Shown: positions 33,467 through 48,400 of the stretch, piece after piece | Numbering within the stretch: position 1 is the first letter of the stretch | Layout: each line of letters begins with the position of its first letter | Source: Phorcus lineatus | Taxonomy: Eukaryota; Mollusca; Gastropoda; Trochida; Trochidae | Length of the DNA: 64,000 nt | NCBI GenBank assembly: GCA_921293015.1 | Contig: OV121088.1 | Location: 3,100,001 to 3,164,000 of the forward strand | Direction of reading: 5' to 3' | Notes under the pieces: generated by a model | What the model was told of the DNA's origin: nothing | Databases searched by the model: none | What the model saw: only the letters and a program-made list of their open reading frames with translations | Program-made: the position numbers and the translations under genes

Positions 33467-36400
33467 GTAAGAATATATTCTTAACATCAACCACTAAAGT
33501 ATATGTAAATCTAAACTTAAAACAAGAGACAACATTCTTGTCCTTAATTCAAGAAACAATGAAGAATCTTGATAGAATTATACTAAAAGATTTCATATAA
33601 TCTATAACAACAGTCAAATGATTTTGCAGGGAAGATAACTTTTAAGATCAAATATTGTTGTTTTGATAATGCTGTATACATATCCAAATATCATGCATAG
33701 CACAAACAAGAACTTTATTCCTTAAATCGGCACACTGAGTATGTTGTTAGAGTCAAATATGTCAAACTTCATAAATGATGTTATTTCATTGAGAAGTAGT
33801 GGTTAATCCTGAAATTGGTTTGCCCTCATTTCGCCTGCCCTCATTTCGCCTGCCCTCATTTCGCCTTCACCTCATTTCGCCTACACCTGAAAACCCCCTC
33901 ATTTCACCTACACTTAGTGCAAAGGGTCACTTCCTCACCCCTATTGTGAATGGTGTAACCCATGACAGACATGAGCCGGACTTGAGTAGATGAACCATGT
34001 GCATGTCATCTGTCATGTGCATCCAACTATAACTGTGTTTTGATAAGAATTTAGGTGAAATGAGGTTTAGGCAAAATGAGGACAGGCCCTGAAAGACCCT
34101 CATGATGGATATCAGTTCAATATGGATAATATAAAGTAAAAGTCGTAATTTGTGATAGGAAACCTGACAATAATGTGCCAAACGTAATTTTGGAAATATA
34201 TGTACAACAGATATGGTAAAAATATGGATTACTAGTGTTAAGTAGGTTATTTAACCTTTAGTCACGTAAAAGGCATGCAGCGTTCAAATTATTAACATTT
34301 TTATTTTTATTGTTTGATATTATCATGGAAAACAAGAAAACTTTGTTTTGGACTTTTAGAGGTTAAGATGCAAGTTTAGGGTAGCTATTTGAACTTGACA
34401 CAAGAATATGATATTTTTGCTCTCATTTAAACTGCATAAAATGATGAAACATACTCTGTGTCATTTTAATATGGTTGTACAAACAAGACAATTATTTCGG
34501 AATTCACAGATATCAGCAAAAGCAGCGAGAGGACAGTCTCCACCAAATGGTTTGACTGGAACAAATCAGCAAGACATGAACACTCAGGTATTTTATCTTA
34601 CATGTTAAAATAAAAAATATTCAAAACAAGAAACTTTGAAATCAAATGTATGGAAGCGCACCTCTGGCAACAATGCACTTCCATAGAAATGATATCTAAC
34701 TTTAACTTTTGATCAGGGATAAAGTGTGGTAAAGAACAACTGGTTCTATATAGAGGATATTATATGAGTGTCGTAAACATAGTATGTCATGGACACAAAT
34801 ATGATATTCTGTTTATTACCGAAGTCGAGAAATCAAAGAAACTGATCAAAATCAACATCCAAGCATAGGCATAGGCGCATTTGGAACACAACGTCATAGG
34901 CGAACTGTGACGTCGAAGCATTGTTTTTTACGTGACGTCACAATGAAAATGTGATATGTTGCCCTAGGGCATCGCATGAATAATATGAACCGCAAAATGA
35001 TTGCCCTCGTAGGTAATAAAAAGGTTTTAAGACTCAACTTCGATAATGTAAATAACATATATATGGTTTTGGGTCTAAATGGATATTGCACTTTGATGCA
35101 TGGTTCGCCAGGCAAACACCACAGTACATGTACTATAGTTGTGAACTGTATATCCCTGAATACATGTACAGTGTTGAGACAAACAAAAGGTGAGGTAATA
35201 ATTTCTGGCCCACTTTGCACGAAAAATATAACTTTCCTATTATTGATTATATGATTATTAGAATATGAAATTTGTATCTCTCACTTATGAATTTAAATTT
35301 TCGATTAAATTAGTTGATGCTTAAAATTTTTTTACACTTATTTGGAGTCCCTTTCCTGTTTTATAGTATGATAATGAAATTTGATATATTATGTTATTTT
35401 CTTTCTTTCTCCAGGAAGACAAGAATATGAATGGTGAGTTCTTCATAATGGATTTATGTCCCACTGATAAATAATTCTCTGGGAGAAAGTTATTGCCCCA
35501 TCTTTCTGTCAATCACTTTATTTCTCTGTTATAATTTTGTTTCAAGAATTCAGAAAACTTTTATAATAGCTTTTTAGCTCATCTGTCTTAAAAGGCCCAA
35601 TGGGCATGGCACTTCCTTGAAAATAATTTTTGTCTGATTTTTGAAAAGCAAAAGTCAAAGAAAGCTAAAATCTTGTTCAGCTGATTATGATTCAGATATG
35701 TCGTTCCTGTGACCATTTGTCAAAGAATTATAGTTTTCATTTATATCATAACATATACCAATAGCTCTTATTTAGAAACTTGCACAGGTATCACTTATCG
35801 ACTGGAATAGTGTTGTTTTTGATAATTTCGAAAATTTCATTTCATTGTTTCCATGAAAACAAGCTAGATATGGACACTTTATAGAAATAGGTTTGGTTCC
35901 CGGGCAAAACTTCAAAACTCTTTATCATATATTAAGGAAACTTGGAATGTGTATTATATTCTGAAGCAGTGCCTTTTAATATTTTATTTTACTTAGGTTC
36001 ATTTCCAGAGCAGTTCAGTTTGTATTGTAGTCCAGTCTGTAAATACTCAAGGGTAGCATGAAATGTAGCAAGGATATAAAAAGGATCTTGTTCTTTTGCC
36101 CTGTCTTCAAATTGGTATGTTTAATTGAATTGAGTAATTTTATGAGGTCTAGAAAGCTGACACTAAGTGTACACACTGCTTTGTAATTCATAGATTTAGT
36201 TACCCTTTTTGGCCACTGATTAATGTCTCAGTTGTCTAACTTCTCAGATGTCTCACGTCTCAGTTGTCTAACATCTTGCTCCTTAAATACATTTTTTCAT
36301 TAGCATCTAGAAGAAAAAAGAAAAGAAAGCTGTTAAGTTCTTACCGTCTAAAGCCTACTGAGCTACAGAGACCATGGCCTTATTCTTTTATCATTTTCAC

Positions 36401-39400
36401 ACAACTTCTCAAGCCTGTTTTCGACTAGTGATAAATGTTTTTTGCACATCATTTAGGAAATGTATGTTCATGAAGCACTGAATTTATTTTCAGTCATTGT
36501 CCATTCTGATCAAGCAAAATCATCGGCTGAAACACTACGGGATGAAATGCAAAAACAGTGTCATTCTGTTTCCTTGCTGTGCTTAAGAGGTGAGAATCAA
36601 AAGAAGATATTACAAATATGGACAAACATTTTAAAAAACATTTGAGAGTGAATATGTCTTCTCTTACGGAAATAATATAAGATTAATTTGATCTCAACAA
36701 CTTTTAAAATCAAATCATTGATTGTTTCCCTATTCGTGGTTTGTCACTTCCAATCATCTATAAAGTCACCTATCCCATAGATGTCTGTGTCAACAAGAAC
36801 TTTGTATAGCAAATTACCTCAAATGAGATGATAGGACTGACAGATATCCAACCAATATGACCCCAACTTTCTCGAGCACTTTGCTTAAGCATTAGATATT
36901 GCTACCATCAACATTTTCTCTGAATGATTCTCTGTATGACACACATATATTTTGTATAAAAGTAAATCTTTTTCTATGTGTCAGGTTGGCCATGGTAAAT
37001 CACTGTTACTCCTATCAAGGGGTGGATGTGCATCAGGTTGGCCATGGTAAATCACTGTTACTCCTATCAAGGGGTGGACGTGCACCACCATTCTGCACCC
37101 TCATGTTTCTAACTTTCTGTCTTTAGTTCTACAAACCAGAACGACAATTTTCTTACAGATCCGACGGACCTAAAGGAAAAGATCCTTCTTGATTCAGTGA
37201 CGGGCCTCTACATGTTGGTAGATCCCAGTCTCTTTGAACTTTTATTCCAGAGAAAAGTTCATAGGGGTCTCCATTCTGATGTTTATGACTTTATGGATGG
37301 TAAGTAACTCCTTTGCATTTAGAATATCAGTTTTAAGTTACTTAGACAGGTCTAATTTGTTAATGGCCATCCGTACTGCCTAATGATGTTCAGTAATAAA
37401 AAAGCTTTGTCACAAGAAACTATGTTTCTTAGATGTACTACTAACCTATTTTCATTTTCTTACCCATAAGCAAAAAACCCAGGAAGCTTTTGGTATTGAC
37501 TCCTTGACTAATGAAGAATCTTATTTATAGTTTGAACCCCCTGTGGTACTATAGATTCTTAAGAAGAAAAACCTTCATAGCTGAAACGTTTTCATACTCT
37601 CAAGCCATGTGGATTATAATGCTGTGGCCCAAACCTATTGATAGTAATTTTAAAGCCTGATGGGCTACAAAGCCCACGAATAATTTTTAGTATTCATAGT
37701 CTGTCTTGCTTCATTTTTAATGTAAGTTATACTGGATAAAAAACGTAGCCCAGAACACTGGTTGGCTGCTTGATGTACTGAGCTACGTCACATAATATTA
37801 TCGTTATCATATAATGGATGTTTAAAAGGCACAATCTCATGACACACATCAGGTCAAGATTTAATAGTGATGCATAAATATTTGCTTTGCAGGAGGTTTT
37901 GTTATGTGTTTGAACTTTATTTCTTTGTAGAATTGGAAGAGAAAGACAAATGTATTAGCTTGTTCAACAAAATGGAAAAAGGAGATGATCGCTTTATGAC
38001 GCTCTTTTATCACCTCCCAAAAAAATGTGCAAAGATTGTGAGACAAATAACGGTACAAGGTGGTAAAGTTCAAGGGATGAAGAAAAGGTCTTCAAAGTCA
38101 ATTGACTCAGGAATAGCAGACTTATCATTGAACGAAAACTCCAAGCAGGACTCTGGAGGTACAGCTGCTGATTCAGGGAATAAGCTCAAGGATGGTCCTT
38201 CATCCAATCAGAGAATAAAGTCTGACTCTATCAAGACAGGTCCTGGCGGGGACGGTAGAGAAATTGTTTATTCCCAAAGAGATGCTAGTTTGATGTCAAG
38301 TCCTCCAAAAAGTCTAACTGTTCCATTTGATAGTGAAGAGAGTCCTGAGGGTGAAGCTGAAGTGAAGTTAGAAGACCAGGGAGAATTGGAACTGACTGAG
38401 GATGATTCTCTGTCTGAGGATTCTGAGGAGGATGATCCTCAGTCCAATGGTGAATCTTTTTGTCTCTCTTTTAGTCTGTGACAAAGTGATAGTTCGGGGT
38501 AAAATTTTGTTTGACTTGTTTAAAATTTTGTGCAAAAGTTTATTGATGAGAAGTTGCATTTGATGACCTTCAGCTTTTGAGCTAATCTGGCCTGAAAATC
38601 TCAATGGACTTATGGCACGGCATCGTGTCTGGTTTCAAGCTCCAGTCAGTAAACTTTTCACTATTCTGATCTTCTTATCCAGAACATTTGAATTAGGACA
38701 TCTGAAATCTTGTACACCGACTCTTTGACTAATGAAGTATTTAATCTAAAGGATTGGTAACCCTGTTACTCCAAATAAAGGCCAAAGACGCCATCCAGTG
38801 AAAACCTAATCTTCACCAGAAGCAAAAGGCCTTGAAAAAAATCAACCTTGTGTAGCAATGCTTTATCTAACGGGGCTTCTTTTTCAAAGTTTTGATGAAC
38901 ATGTGACCCATCAAATGGTCACAAGGCAATAGATTTTAGAAAGCCTGATGAGCTACAGAGGCAAAGTCTCTAATCTCAATTTTTCAAAGTCACAACAAAT
39001 GTTTAGTCATACTCTCAAACTGCAACTATGCAAAGTTGTATGCATTCTGGTTAAGATTTCTTTTAGGCATATATAATATGATCAAGATGGTTTCATGTGG
39101 AAAGATAAAGATTATTTTCATGTACAATTGTAAGAAAACATTATTTATAAACAAGTTGGGAAATAAAAAGAAAAAAAAACATGAAAAATTTCTGGAAATA
39201 TAATGTTCCTGCACTTTGTCTTACCGGTAGTTGATGTCCAAGCAGTCCAGATAGGTCACCACCAGACCATGGAGGTCCAGTGGATGGCCGGTCAGATGGT
39301 CAACGCATCACAGGAGGGCTGGAACAACACCTTGGAGGTCAATATAGGTGGGCTGTACTGAAAAAATTCAATTTACAAAGAAAGCTTCAATTGTCATGTT

Positions 39401-42400
39401 CTTAAATCTAAATATCAAGAAATCAGACAATATTGTATTAGGTTAAAAAAGCTCATATTTTCAGAATAATATTTGTTACATGTAGACAAAATTTGTAGAT
39501 TACATATCCTGATGGCTCTTTTCATCAGAATTAGGTTGAAAACTTTTGTTTTATTGGTTGAATGTGAATTTGTATCAAAAAGGTAGTATGTATTGTTTCT
39601 AAACTTTGGCTCGAGTGCCAAGATTTGATGAGGTCATTATCAATATGTACAGCATGACCTGGACTCAGTTGTAACTAAGTTACTTGAGATTTGTTTCCTG
39701 TCCAAATCATTGTGAGAAATGCAGGGATTGGTATGGTGCAAAACATCAAGAGATTTTATTTTTAATAAATTTCATCTTATGTTTTTGGCTGTCCTATAAA
39801 CAGTTTTGAAGGTGCATGGTAAAGGTATATATGCCAGCCCATACTTTTGCAAAATATTCTAATCAGAATTTACCTAAAATGGAAATAATTTGTCTTTTCT
39901 ACAAGAACAAGAAAATCTATGCTGAAACAGCAAAGTCTTGATGTTCTTTGGGGTTTTTTAATGCCAAAATAAGGAGGTTATATTTCAAACTTCATTTTCA
40001 AAGTCTTATTTTTGAAAGTCATCAGAAACAAGTGTCATTGATAGCATTTCTCTCCAACAGTGCCACCAGCCTCAAAGTCGAAGGTGATCGTTGTTTTTAC
40101 CACAAACCCTCCTGACAAAAACCTCGACAACCTGTTGGTGAAGGAGTTCAATGATGAAACAGAGCTCATCAATGTTCGGGTTCAGGATTTGGATGGCAGC
40201 AATGTCAAGGTCTCAAGTGGCTCTGTTGTCATGGAGATAGAGGTCAAACCAGGGGTCACCATCGATGAGCAATACATTGAGAAGTTGATGAATGTAATCT
40301 TCAGTGGGAAAGCTGGCAAAGTTATTCCGGAGAACACAAAATTTGATGTTGACATCCAAACCAAAATGGTGGTCCCTTTTGACCAGCTTGGAAAATATGG
40401 TAAGAAAAGTCTCTTACCTAAATTTGATTTCTCTTTCTTTTTTTAAAAAGTATTTTTACAAAAAAGAAGCATTAGATAATAACACAAAATCCAAGTTTCA
40501 ATTGATACCAAATTAGATATGTCGGCAAAATTGTGTATCAAAATTTTTACCACCTTATAAGCTTTCTTCCAAAATTGTTGTCAATTTCTGTACTTTCATT
40601 CTTCTCTGTAAAAAAAGAACAGATGTTATAGCGGTTATCTACCTTTTATTTCAGTGCACTTGAACCCTGAGAAAATACATGAAAACTGTGTGAGCAAAGA
40701 AAAGGTGAGACTGTGTTCATCAACAATTGTCGCTATTTCAAATCTACAAATGATATTCATTATTAGGGTACTTTTATAACACTAATAAGGGATACTCTCT
40801 AAGTGTTGAACATGCATATTCTATGGACACTGAAGATAGTGAAGGGTTTGCTAATAAATTCAGGATGGTGACAATAACTGGTTTAAGTCATGATTTCTGA
40901 TTGAAAACAGACACAAGCACGCGCTGATGATTCAAACTTAAATTTGGATAATTATTACAGCACACACAAAGATAAACATTGCTTGATATTGTTATGTAGA
41001 TCATTTAACTGATAAATATAGTAACTTAACAAAGAATTACGACTTTTTGAAATTTATGAGGCTGTTTTTCGATTATCATTGAAAACAAGAAAATATCATA
41101 ATTCTGGCATTTTAGAGATAATGATGCTAGGCTATTTTTTACTTATTTCAAATAATAAGATTTTTATTGCTGAATAAAATCTGTCTGATTGTCTGTCTGA
41201 AGATGTTCTTCGGAATAATTGACTTTTACTATGACTCTATTCTATTGAAAGTTAAACTTGATGAGGTGTCAAATGTTCTATTCATCCTTAATTTATCATT
41301 CACTTTTCTTCTGACAAGTCAACAACCTAACACAGGTAAGAGTGATATCTCCACCCACCTCTGGGGGAGTCCCGCTGAACACTTCACTTTTACTTTGACT
41401 CTATTCTGATTCCAGTATGAAGAAAAGGTTAGAGAGATCCAACAACTCCAGAGCAGACTGGTGCAGGGTAATACAACATCACATTTATTAGATGGAGGAT
41501 CCATGTGGTTCTCTTTCTCCTTGTATTTATGATTATAGTCATTTATGGAGAACTCTTGTCATATGGAAGTTTATGGGGTTTTTTTTATCAAGGCAGAAAA
41601 TAATAATATTATGTTGGGTATAAAAGTTACAGATTCAAGTTTTTCTTATCTCAGTCTAACTTACAGTAAATGAAAACAACACATTAGATAAACTTGAAAT
41701 TTTTGCTCAAATTTGTCTCCTAGAATATAGCTTCAGTTCTTGACTTGTAAGCTGTGATAATTGTAGCTAACCTAGCAACCCAAAGCCATGATGGTTTAAA
41801 CCAGCTTGAGCACACTCTGTTTGAGGCATAAATATGAAATAAGGTTATCATTATCCATGATTTAAGAGCTGTTGATATGTATTTTACCCTATGTAGGTAT
41901 TTTAAAGAATCCAAAACACGACCAGGTGCTACAGAATGCTCTGAAGAATTTCATCTCATCAGTTCTGACTGCTTTTGCCTTTGCCATGTTGACTGAAATA
42001 CCAGCTCTACAAGTATCAGGATCAACGAAACAGGAGGCTACAGCTAGAGAAGAAGAGAAGAATGTAAGTGATAGAGCTCCTTCATAGCTCAATCTTTTTC
42101 ATGAAGCCATCCATCTATCTGTTCAGCACTGGGATGTTAAGTAAAGCTAGTACAGATGGAGGTTCATGATATGTAGAGATAATCTTGGAACATATTCAAT
42201 TTGAATCAGACTGAAAATATCTCTTTTTGATACATTACTGAAGATATCAAATGGAATTTATATTGGTAAATAAGAGATGCCTTTTGGAATGGCACAGAAA
42301 TTATCAAATTGAAAAGCTAAATTGTTATTTAATTGAGGTTATTTATTTCTTCTTTTATTCAATTGAATGTATATATTACAATTATATTATAATTATTATA

Positions 42401-45400
42401 TATCATAGTATATAATCAGTTATTACTATGCAGTACCATTATCTGTATAATACATCTTTCGTTATAAATTATATTAGAAAACAGAAGAGAGTTGAAGTGT
42501 CACAAGGCAGATGGAAACAGATGAGATATAACCATACCTTGAAAGATAAAAAATTTGTTTCACCTGGACAACTAAAATAAGGTGTAAATCAGTAAGGGAA
42601 GGAAGTTATGATTACAGTAGCCAATTAGAAAACATTAATTCATCAAAGATAGCAGTTGATATGACCTTTAAATTGAAGTAATCATTATGAAGTCACTCCT
42701 AAGTGTGTTTCCAGCGGATTAATTTCAAGAATGTCTTGTTTTGTGTAGTGTTAAATTGGATTTGAGATAGAGAATGCAATCAAAGTCAAGGATTCTTTTA
42801 AAATAATCAACTCGTCCCTTTGGGGATTTCGAAGTCATGGATTTGGGGCTCGTTGATCATTTTCACAAATCCACTTCTCTTTGTCAATTACCATTACTTT
42901 AGTAAAGCCCAATAGTAAGGAAGTGAAGGATGGTCCTTGTTTGCAAGGCTTACGCAACAGTTAGAATGTACAGGGAAGCATTTAACTGTAAACACTGACA
43001 AATTTACATAGAAGATAAAACAACATAAAAATACATGATGAGGCGATAGGAATCATAACTTTATTAATGAATTTATGATTTAATTTTAAAAGCACTTTTT
43101 TTAAAAAGTTATTAATTTTTGCTTTATGTTTGAATAACCACACAGCAATCTGTCAGGAGAATTTTCCTTGAATCATGTTTCTATTGGAACAGTAAGAATC
43201 TTTTGGGTTTTTTAGCTTTTTATTGTGAAAATCACAATATTTCAGATTGTATGTTTAATCCTTCATCAGGTTGGTTGAAGGAGTGAGCATATACTCCGAG
43301 TCCAAAAAGTCATGATTTTTGTAAAATAAGATGTTGTTATCTTTGTTTAATCAAACATCTCAATGAAACTAGGGAAAACTGGGAGATATATGATGATTCT
43401 ATTTTTAGACAGTATGAATTAACTCTCACTTTCAGCCGATCGTAAGTGGCAGGCAAACTTCATCGGAGCAGGGGTATGAGCTGCAAGGTTTCTCTCAACG
43501 GTCAGATTCCGGATATAATGAAATTACCCCCAGGAAAGGTAAAAACCATTTTTTCAATATCCAAACATCCATTACATCAAATGTAACATTGTAGTATTCT
43601 GGAACAAATTATGAGATCCCAATATTATTTTAATAATATTACATAGAGGATACTAAACCACCTTCCATTTAATACAAGTTTTATTAAACGAGTTAATGAT
43701 TAAGTATAAGACATGTGAAAGTGAGTTTGATACCATATCATTACTGAGTTTAATAAAATTAGTATTTGCACCCTTATTCACCAACTTTCATCCAAAATCT
43801 AATTTCAACATCAATGGTTACTTTATGTGCCATCAAAGCTTTTGAATTCTTGTTTTCAAAAATGTGTGACAGCATACAGTTTCATGGTCACTAAAACGGT
43901 TTTACTAATCGTTAATGAAATTTATGAAGAACATGATTATTATCATCTTGTACAAACCAGTAAGCACATCTCCCCTTTGTCTTTATTAGTGGCAGGGGAT
44001 TGCCATTTCATGACAGTTATTGCCAAAAACTTGTTTTGAATATTTTGATAACATTTATTGGTTGTTACATTTATTCACTTTTCTATAATTAACCCTTGGC
44101 TTACAGGGGACTGAGTTTATTATTCTAATTATCACTCGCTGATTTATATGAAATGAAAAGCATGAATATCGCCGAGATGTGACGTCATGCTTAACGATTG
44201 TGACGTTATGTGACGTCAATCAACACGCGATGTTATTGTGTAATAACATGGTGGATTTATTAAACGGCGGTACCTTCAACGGGCGAGTAATAAAATTGCT
44301 TTAATTCTTGTTCTCAATCTTCCTACCACAATGTGTGAGGATTATCTTTCATTGTCTGTCAGCCTGCCATCTCTTTGTCTTAAATCTATAAAAACAACTG
44401 GTTACAAGCGGCACACCAACCAATTGCTGGACAGTTTCAAATCTTATCGTTGGAGAGAAAGTGAAGAAGAAATGAAAAATGAATTGATATATTTTATCCT
44501 CTGCATTGGAAAAAAGGGGGGCCTTCAGCTGAATGTATTTTAGAGAAAAATTTATATTTTTTATTCAGGCTCCTGGCTGACCGAGGAACAGTCCGACACA
44601 GAGCCATGTTCTTCTGGGATAACTACAAGACACAGCAAATGGCATTTTGATGTCCTCATTATTCAAGGGGCAGACCCATTTTTTGGGATAAGTTTGAATG
44701 AATTGTTAGCAAAGCATGGATTAAAGTGTGAGACAATTGACAGTACAGAATCACTGACAGATCATCATATGTCTTCACAATATGTTGTTGTAAGTGATCC
44801 AAGTTGCTTTGAAAAAAAAGAGCTGTTAGAGATACTTTCACTCCATCACGGAAGATTAATTTGTCTTATTTCTGACGATTTTGAGCTTCATCGTCTACCC
44901 TCCATCCAGGATGGGGTGTTAACTGTCATAGATAGAAGGAGGCGGTTCTGGAGAGAAGATTTACTTGAACAACTAGGAAGTGAGTTTTGTAAATTTGTAA
45001 AGGATCAAACAATTTCATTCATTGATACCTGAATTTTGATGACTACTATGGGATAACTAACACAAACTTCCAGCAATCAAATATTCAATCAAACATTCTT
45101 TTGCTGATGAGAAAAATTTATTTTCATGAAAATCAAAATAACTTTTCTATATGTATGCTTGATCGTTAACTGTCTCTCAGCCCTGTATTTTATTGTATCT
45201 GCTAGCCAATGTGCAATATACTAAACATATTATATTTCAGTGATATATACAATCGGTTGTCTTCTTAAACTAATACAAGTGAATTTTATCCCCCAAAGGA
45301 AAAGAACATGAAAAACTGGAGGAGTCAACATTTGAGAAACTTGCGGAGAAAACTCATGAACTCTTTGATTTGGTTTATGGACACCAACCAGTCTTTTCAG

Positions 45401-48400
45401 GTAGTAATTTATATTATCCATATGGGAAGATGGACACAGGGTATTATTTTTCCTGTAAGTCACACAGGATTTACACATTTTCCAGTAATTTGATTGGTTG
45501 TCGTGAACCAATGAAAATTAAAGTTTTGCAGGGATTATTTCATTCATCCCATCATACTTTTCCCGACTGGTACTTTTTTACCAATATTCCGCATTTTAAC
45601 AATGTTTAATAAGGCCACATAGTTGCCATTCATTATTTTTCTGATGTGCCGCCGCAAAAAATGGTGAAATGAGTCCTTTAATTTGCACAAACTTTAGAGA
45701 TTATTGAATTTTACGTCCTCACGTTAAACTTACAGTCACGTAGAAGCGCCTTGTTTTGTTTTATTGTAATGAAGTCATAGACTCAAGCAGATATGACGTC
45801 ACAGTACAACCAATTACGTCACAAGAATTTCAGATTGAGCCGTCTTATAGCAATACTGTAGCGCGTCGCTGACCTCTTCAAATCAGCATGAAACTGTTTA
45901 AAGTAACCATTTTGAATGACCGTTATGAAAAGAAGGAATAAACTTTTACATTTAGCTTTTATTTTGAAACTTTTTCACAAATGACGATTTAGCTGTGCAT
46001 AGGTAGGTGTCAGGTAAAGCCACAGCACAGGCGTATGAATTTGAGGATAGGGTAAAGTTACCGTATTTCCTCGATTACAACCGGGTCTCGAATACAACAT
46101 GGGCCTTGAAAATAACCCTGGGGGTAAGGAGATGCTGAGTAAAATAGAACCAGGGCCTCGAATATAACCCGGGGGTTGTGTTCTCAATGTTAAAATAATT
46201 TTCGTATGATTTCCAGATGGAAAGTTTTGAGATATAGAATGCAACTTTCTCACTCTTGCAATAGCTTTTGTAATGCCATTTCAGGTCTAAAAAAAATAAC
46301 CCAGCCTCGATTAGAACCCGGGGGGTAAAGGGGTGCTGAGTGAAATAGAACCCCGGGGTTGTATTCGAGGAAATACGGTAAAAGGGATGATGCAATGGAC
46401 TGGGGATTTAAGGGAGAGGAATGAAATTGATCTTATGTCAGGTACATTTTCCTATGTTCTAATGCCAGTTTTGACATTGAGACAAAATCTAAATAATGAA
46501 TGAGGTCAGCGCTAATGTTTAAGTGCGCTTCATACAGTTGCATGCTTTATATATTAGCAAGCTATTTTTTAAGAAAAAAAAACCAAAAAAAAGAACTGAA
46601 ACATTTTTAGACTAACCCTGATAAATCTAATTTTGTATGTACATTTGATTAATCTCTAACTTTCAGTGAAACGTAACGGTCCTAAAATCGGCATTCAGTG
46701 GAGAGAACAGAAACAAGGAAATGTTGGAATGACCCCTTCAATTCTGCCAGGAAAATCAAAAGGTAAGATAACCTAGTAAGTTAGCTAGATCAATTACTAA
46801 TTTAGGAAAGATTAATTCTTAACTGCAACGATATGACATGATGTAAATTTTTTATTACATACTTTTTATCCCAGTTCTTTTGTGACATTGTGACATTGGG
46901 AATCTCTTTATTTGCAAGTATCCCAAAATCCATTTTAAATGAATATGAAGTATCATCACATTTTAATGCTATTAGCAAAATAATTATCTCTCCTTCCATC
47001 CCCTACAAAAAATATCCATAGAAAGTAAGATTCAGAAGCATTGCCACAACTGAAGAATTTTACTGGAGTGTATCCACAAGTACTTCAAAACCTAATGCTA
47101 ATGGAAAGGTTTCGGAAATACTTCCAGAAAGTCATAAAACGTTCCAGCTTGAAGTTTTTCCTCACCATCTTTACAAACAAGCGATAAAACCTTTCAATAG
47201 CTCTTACTTTTTTTGTGGAGATGGTTCGGAAGTATTGCCGCAAGCTTGTAGAGATGGTAACAGTTTGGAAGCTTTGCCATAAACTTTGCCCAGCTTATCA
47301 CCAGAATAGCGGTTGTAGCAATACTTCAAAGGCATCTCCACAACACACTCTCCAAGACCCCCTTCCCTCTCCCAAACATTGGATATGTTACGCTCCTTTG
47401 TTGTCTCATTCACATTTTACATAGAATTGAAGACTATCCTGTGTACTTTATTGTAATATGAAAATGTTGATAATGCGCTCCGCGTTTAAAGAAAAAAGAA
47501 GTGTTAAAGAAAGGTAAATGATAAACCCGCTTCTAAGTTTTTCTTTATTGTGATATATGAGGGTCATTTTCAAAATTGGTAGCCTTTTCATTTGCTTAAA
47601 GGGGTAAAAACAAACTCCTCAAAAATGGTAAACTTTACATCAATAGAGATTAGCAACCACCAGATTATTACAAAATAGTAACAAGCAGGCTTAAATGTAC
47701 TTACTTACCTTTCAATTGATTTATAAGTAATTAAAGGTATGGAAGATGTCCTGACCGTTACGGATTCATAACTAGAGCAAGGATTTTAAAATATGATTCA
47801 GAAAAATCCTTTTACAGTGCCATTCACATCTTCTACACTCTATAGTTATAACTTGATGGTAAAAATTGTCAACATTAATCATTAGAATATAAATTTGTAC
47901 CTTTCAGTAGCTTAACAGAAAATAACAGCATTTTCAGAAATAGTTTTGTGTTTATACTCTTTAAAAGGAAACTTTAACTAGAATAAACATCTGCTGCTTA
48001 ACCCATAACTTGTTTTAATGACATCTATATTGAGAAGATTGTTTCATAGATCCTTATGGATTAATGAGAGCAGTCGATTAAGACCAGTAACGGTTTGGAC
48101 AACAGAGGTAACGGTATGGACAGGATATGTAAAGGGTTGGACATAAATGATATCAATCCAATTAACATGGATTTCATGAACTTTTAAATACTAGTAACAA
48201 ATTATATCATTTAGTTTAAATGCTTACCCTAATTTTGACAGACAGTGAAATTTGAATTACAAATGGTGACATTTAAAAAACTTGACATATTTTCTTCAAT
48301 GCCGAGGTAACGGCTTGGACATTTCTCAGAATTTCAATATGAAACTAATGAAGAATTTTTTCTTTACAAGATATACTGAAACAACTTAAAAGAAAAATTA

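Noticed and set aside
34894-35254. Overlapping open frames of about 100 codons on both strands
   Set aside because: Lie inside an intron, overlap each other, and show no domain or splice support.
38576-38965. Additional coding exon within intron 6
   Set aside because: Sequence belongs to an interspersed repeat found at three other places in the window.
43827-44543. Extra exons upstream of TIR domain 1
   Set aside because: Open frames lack fitting splice borders and phase; the segment carries repeat-like palindromes.
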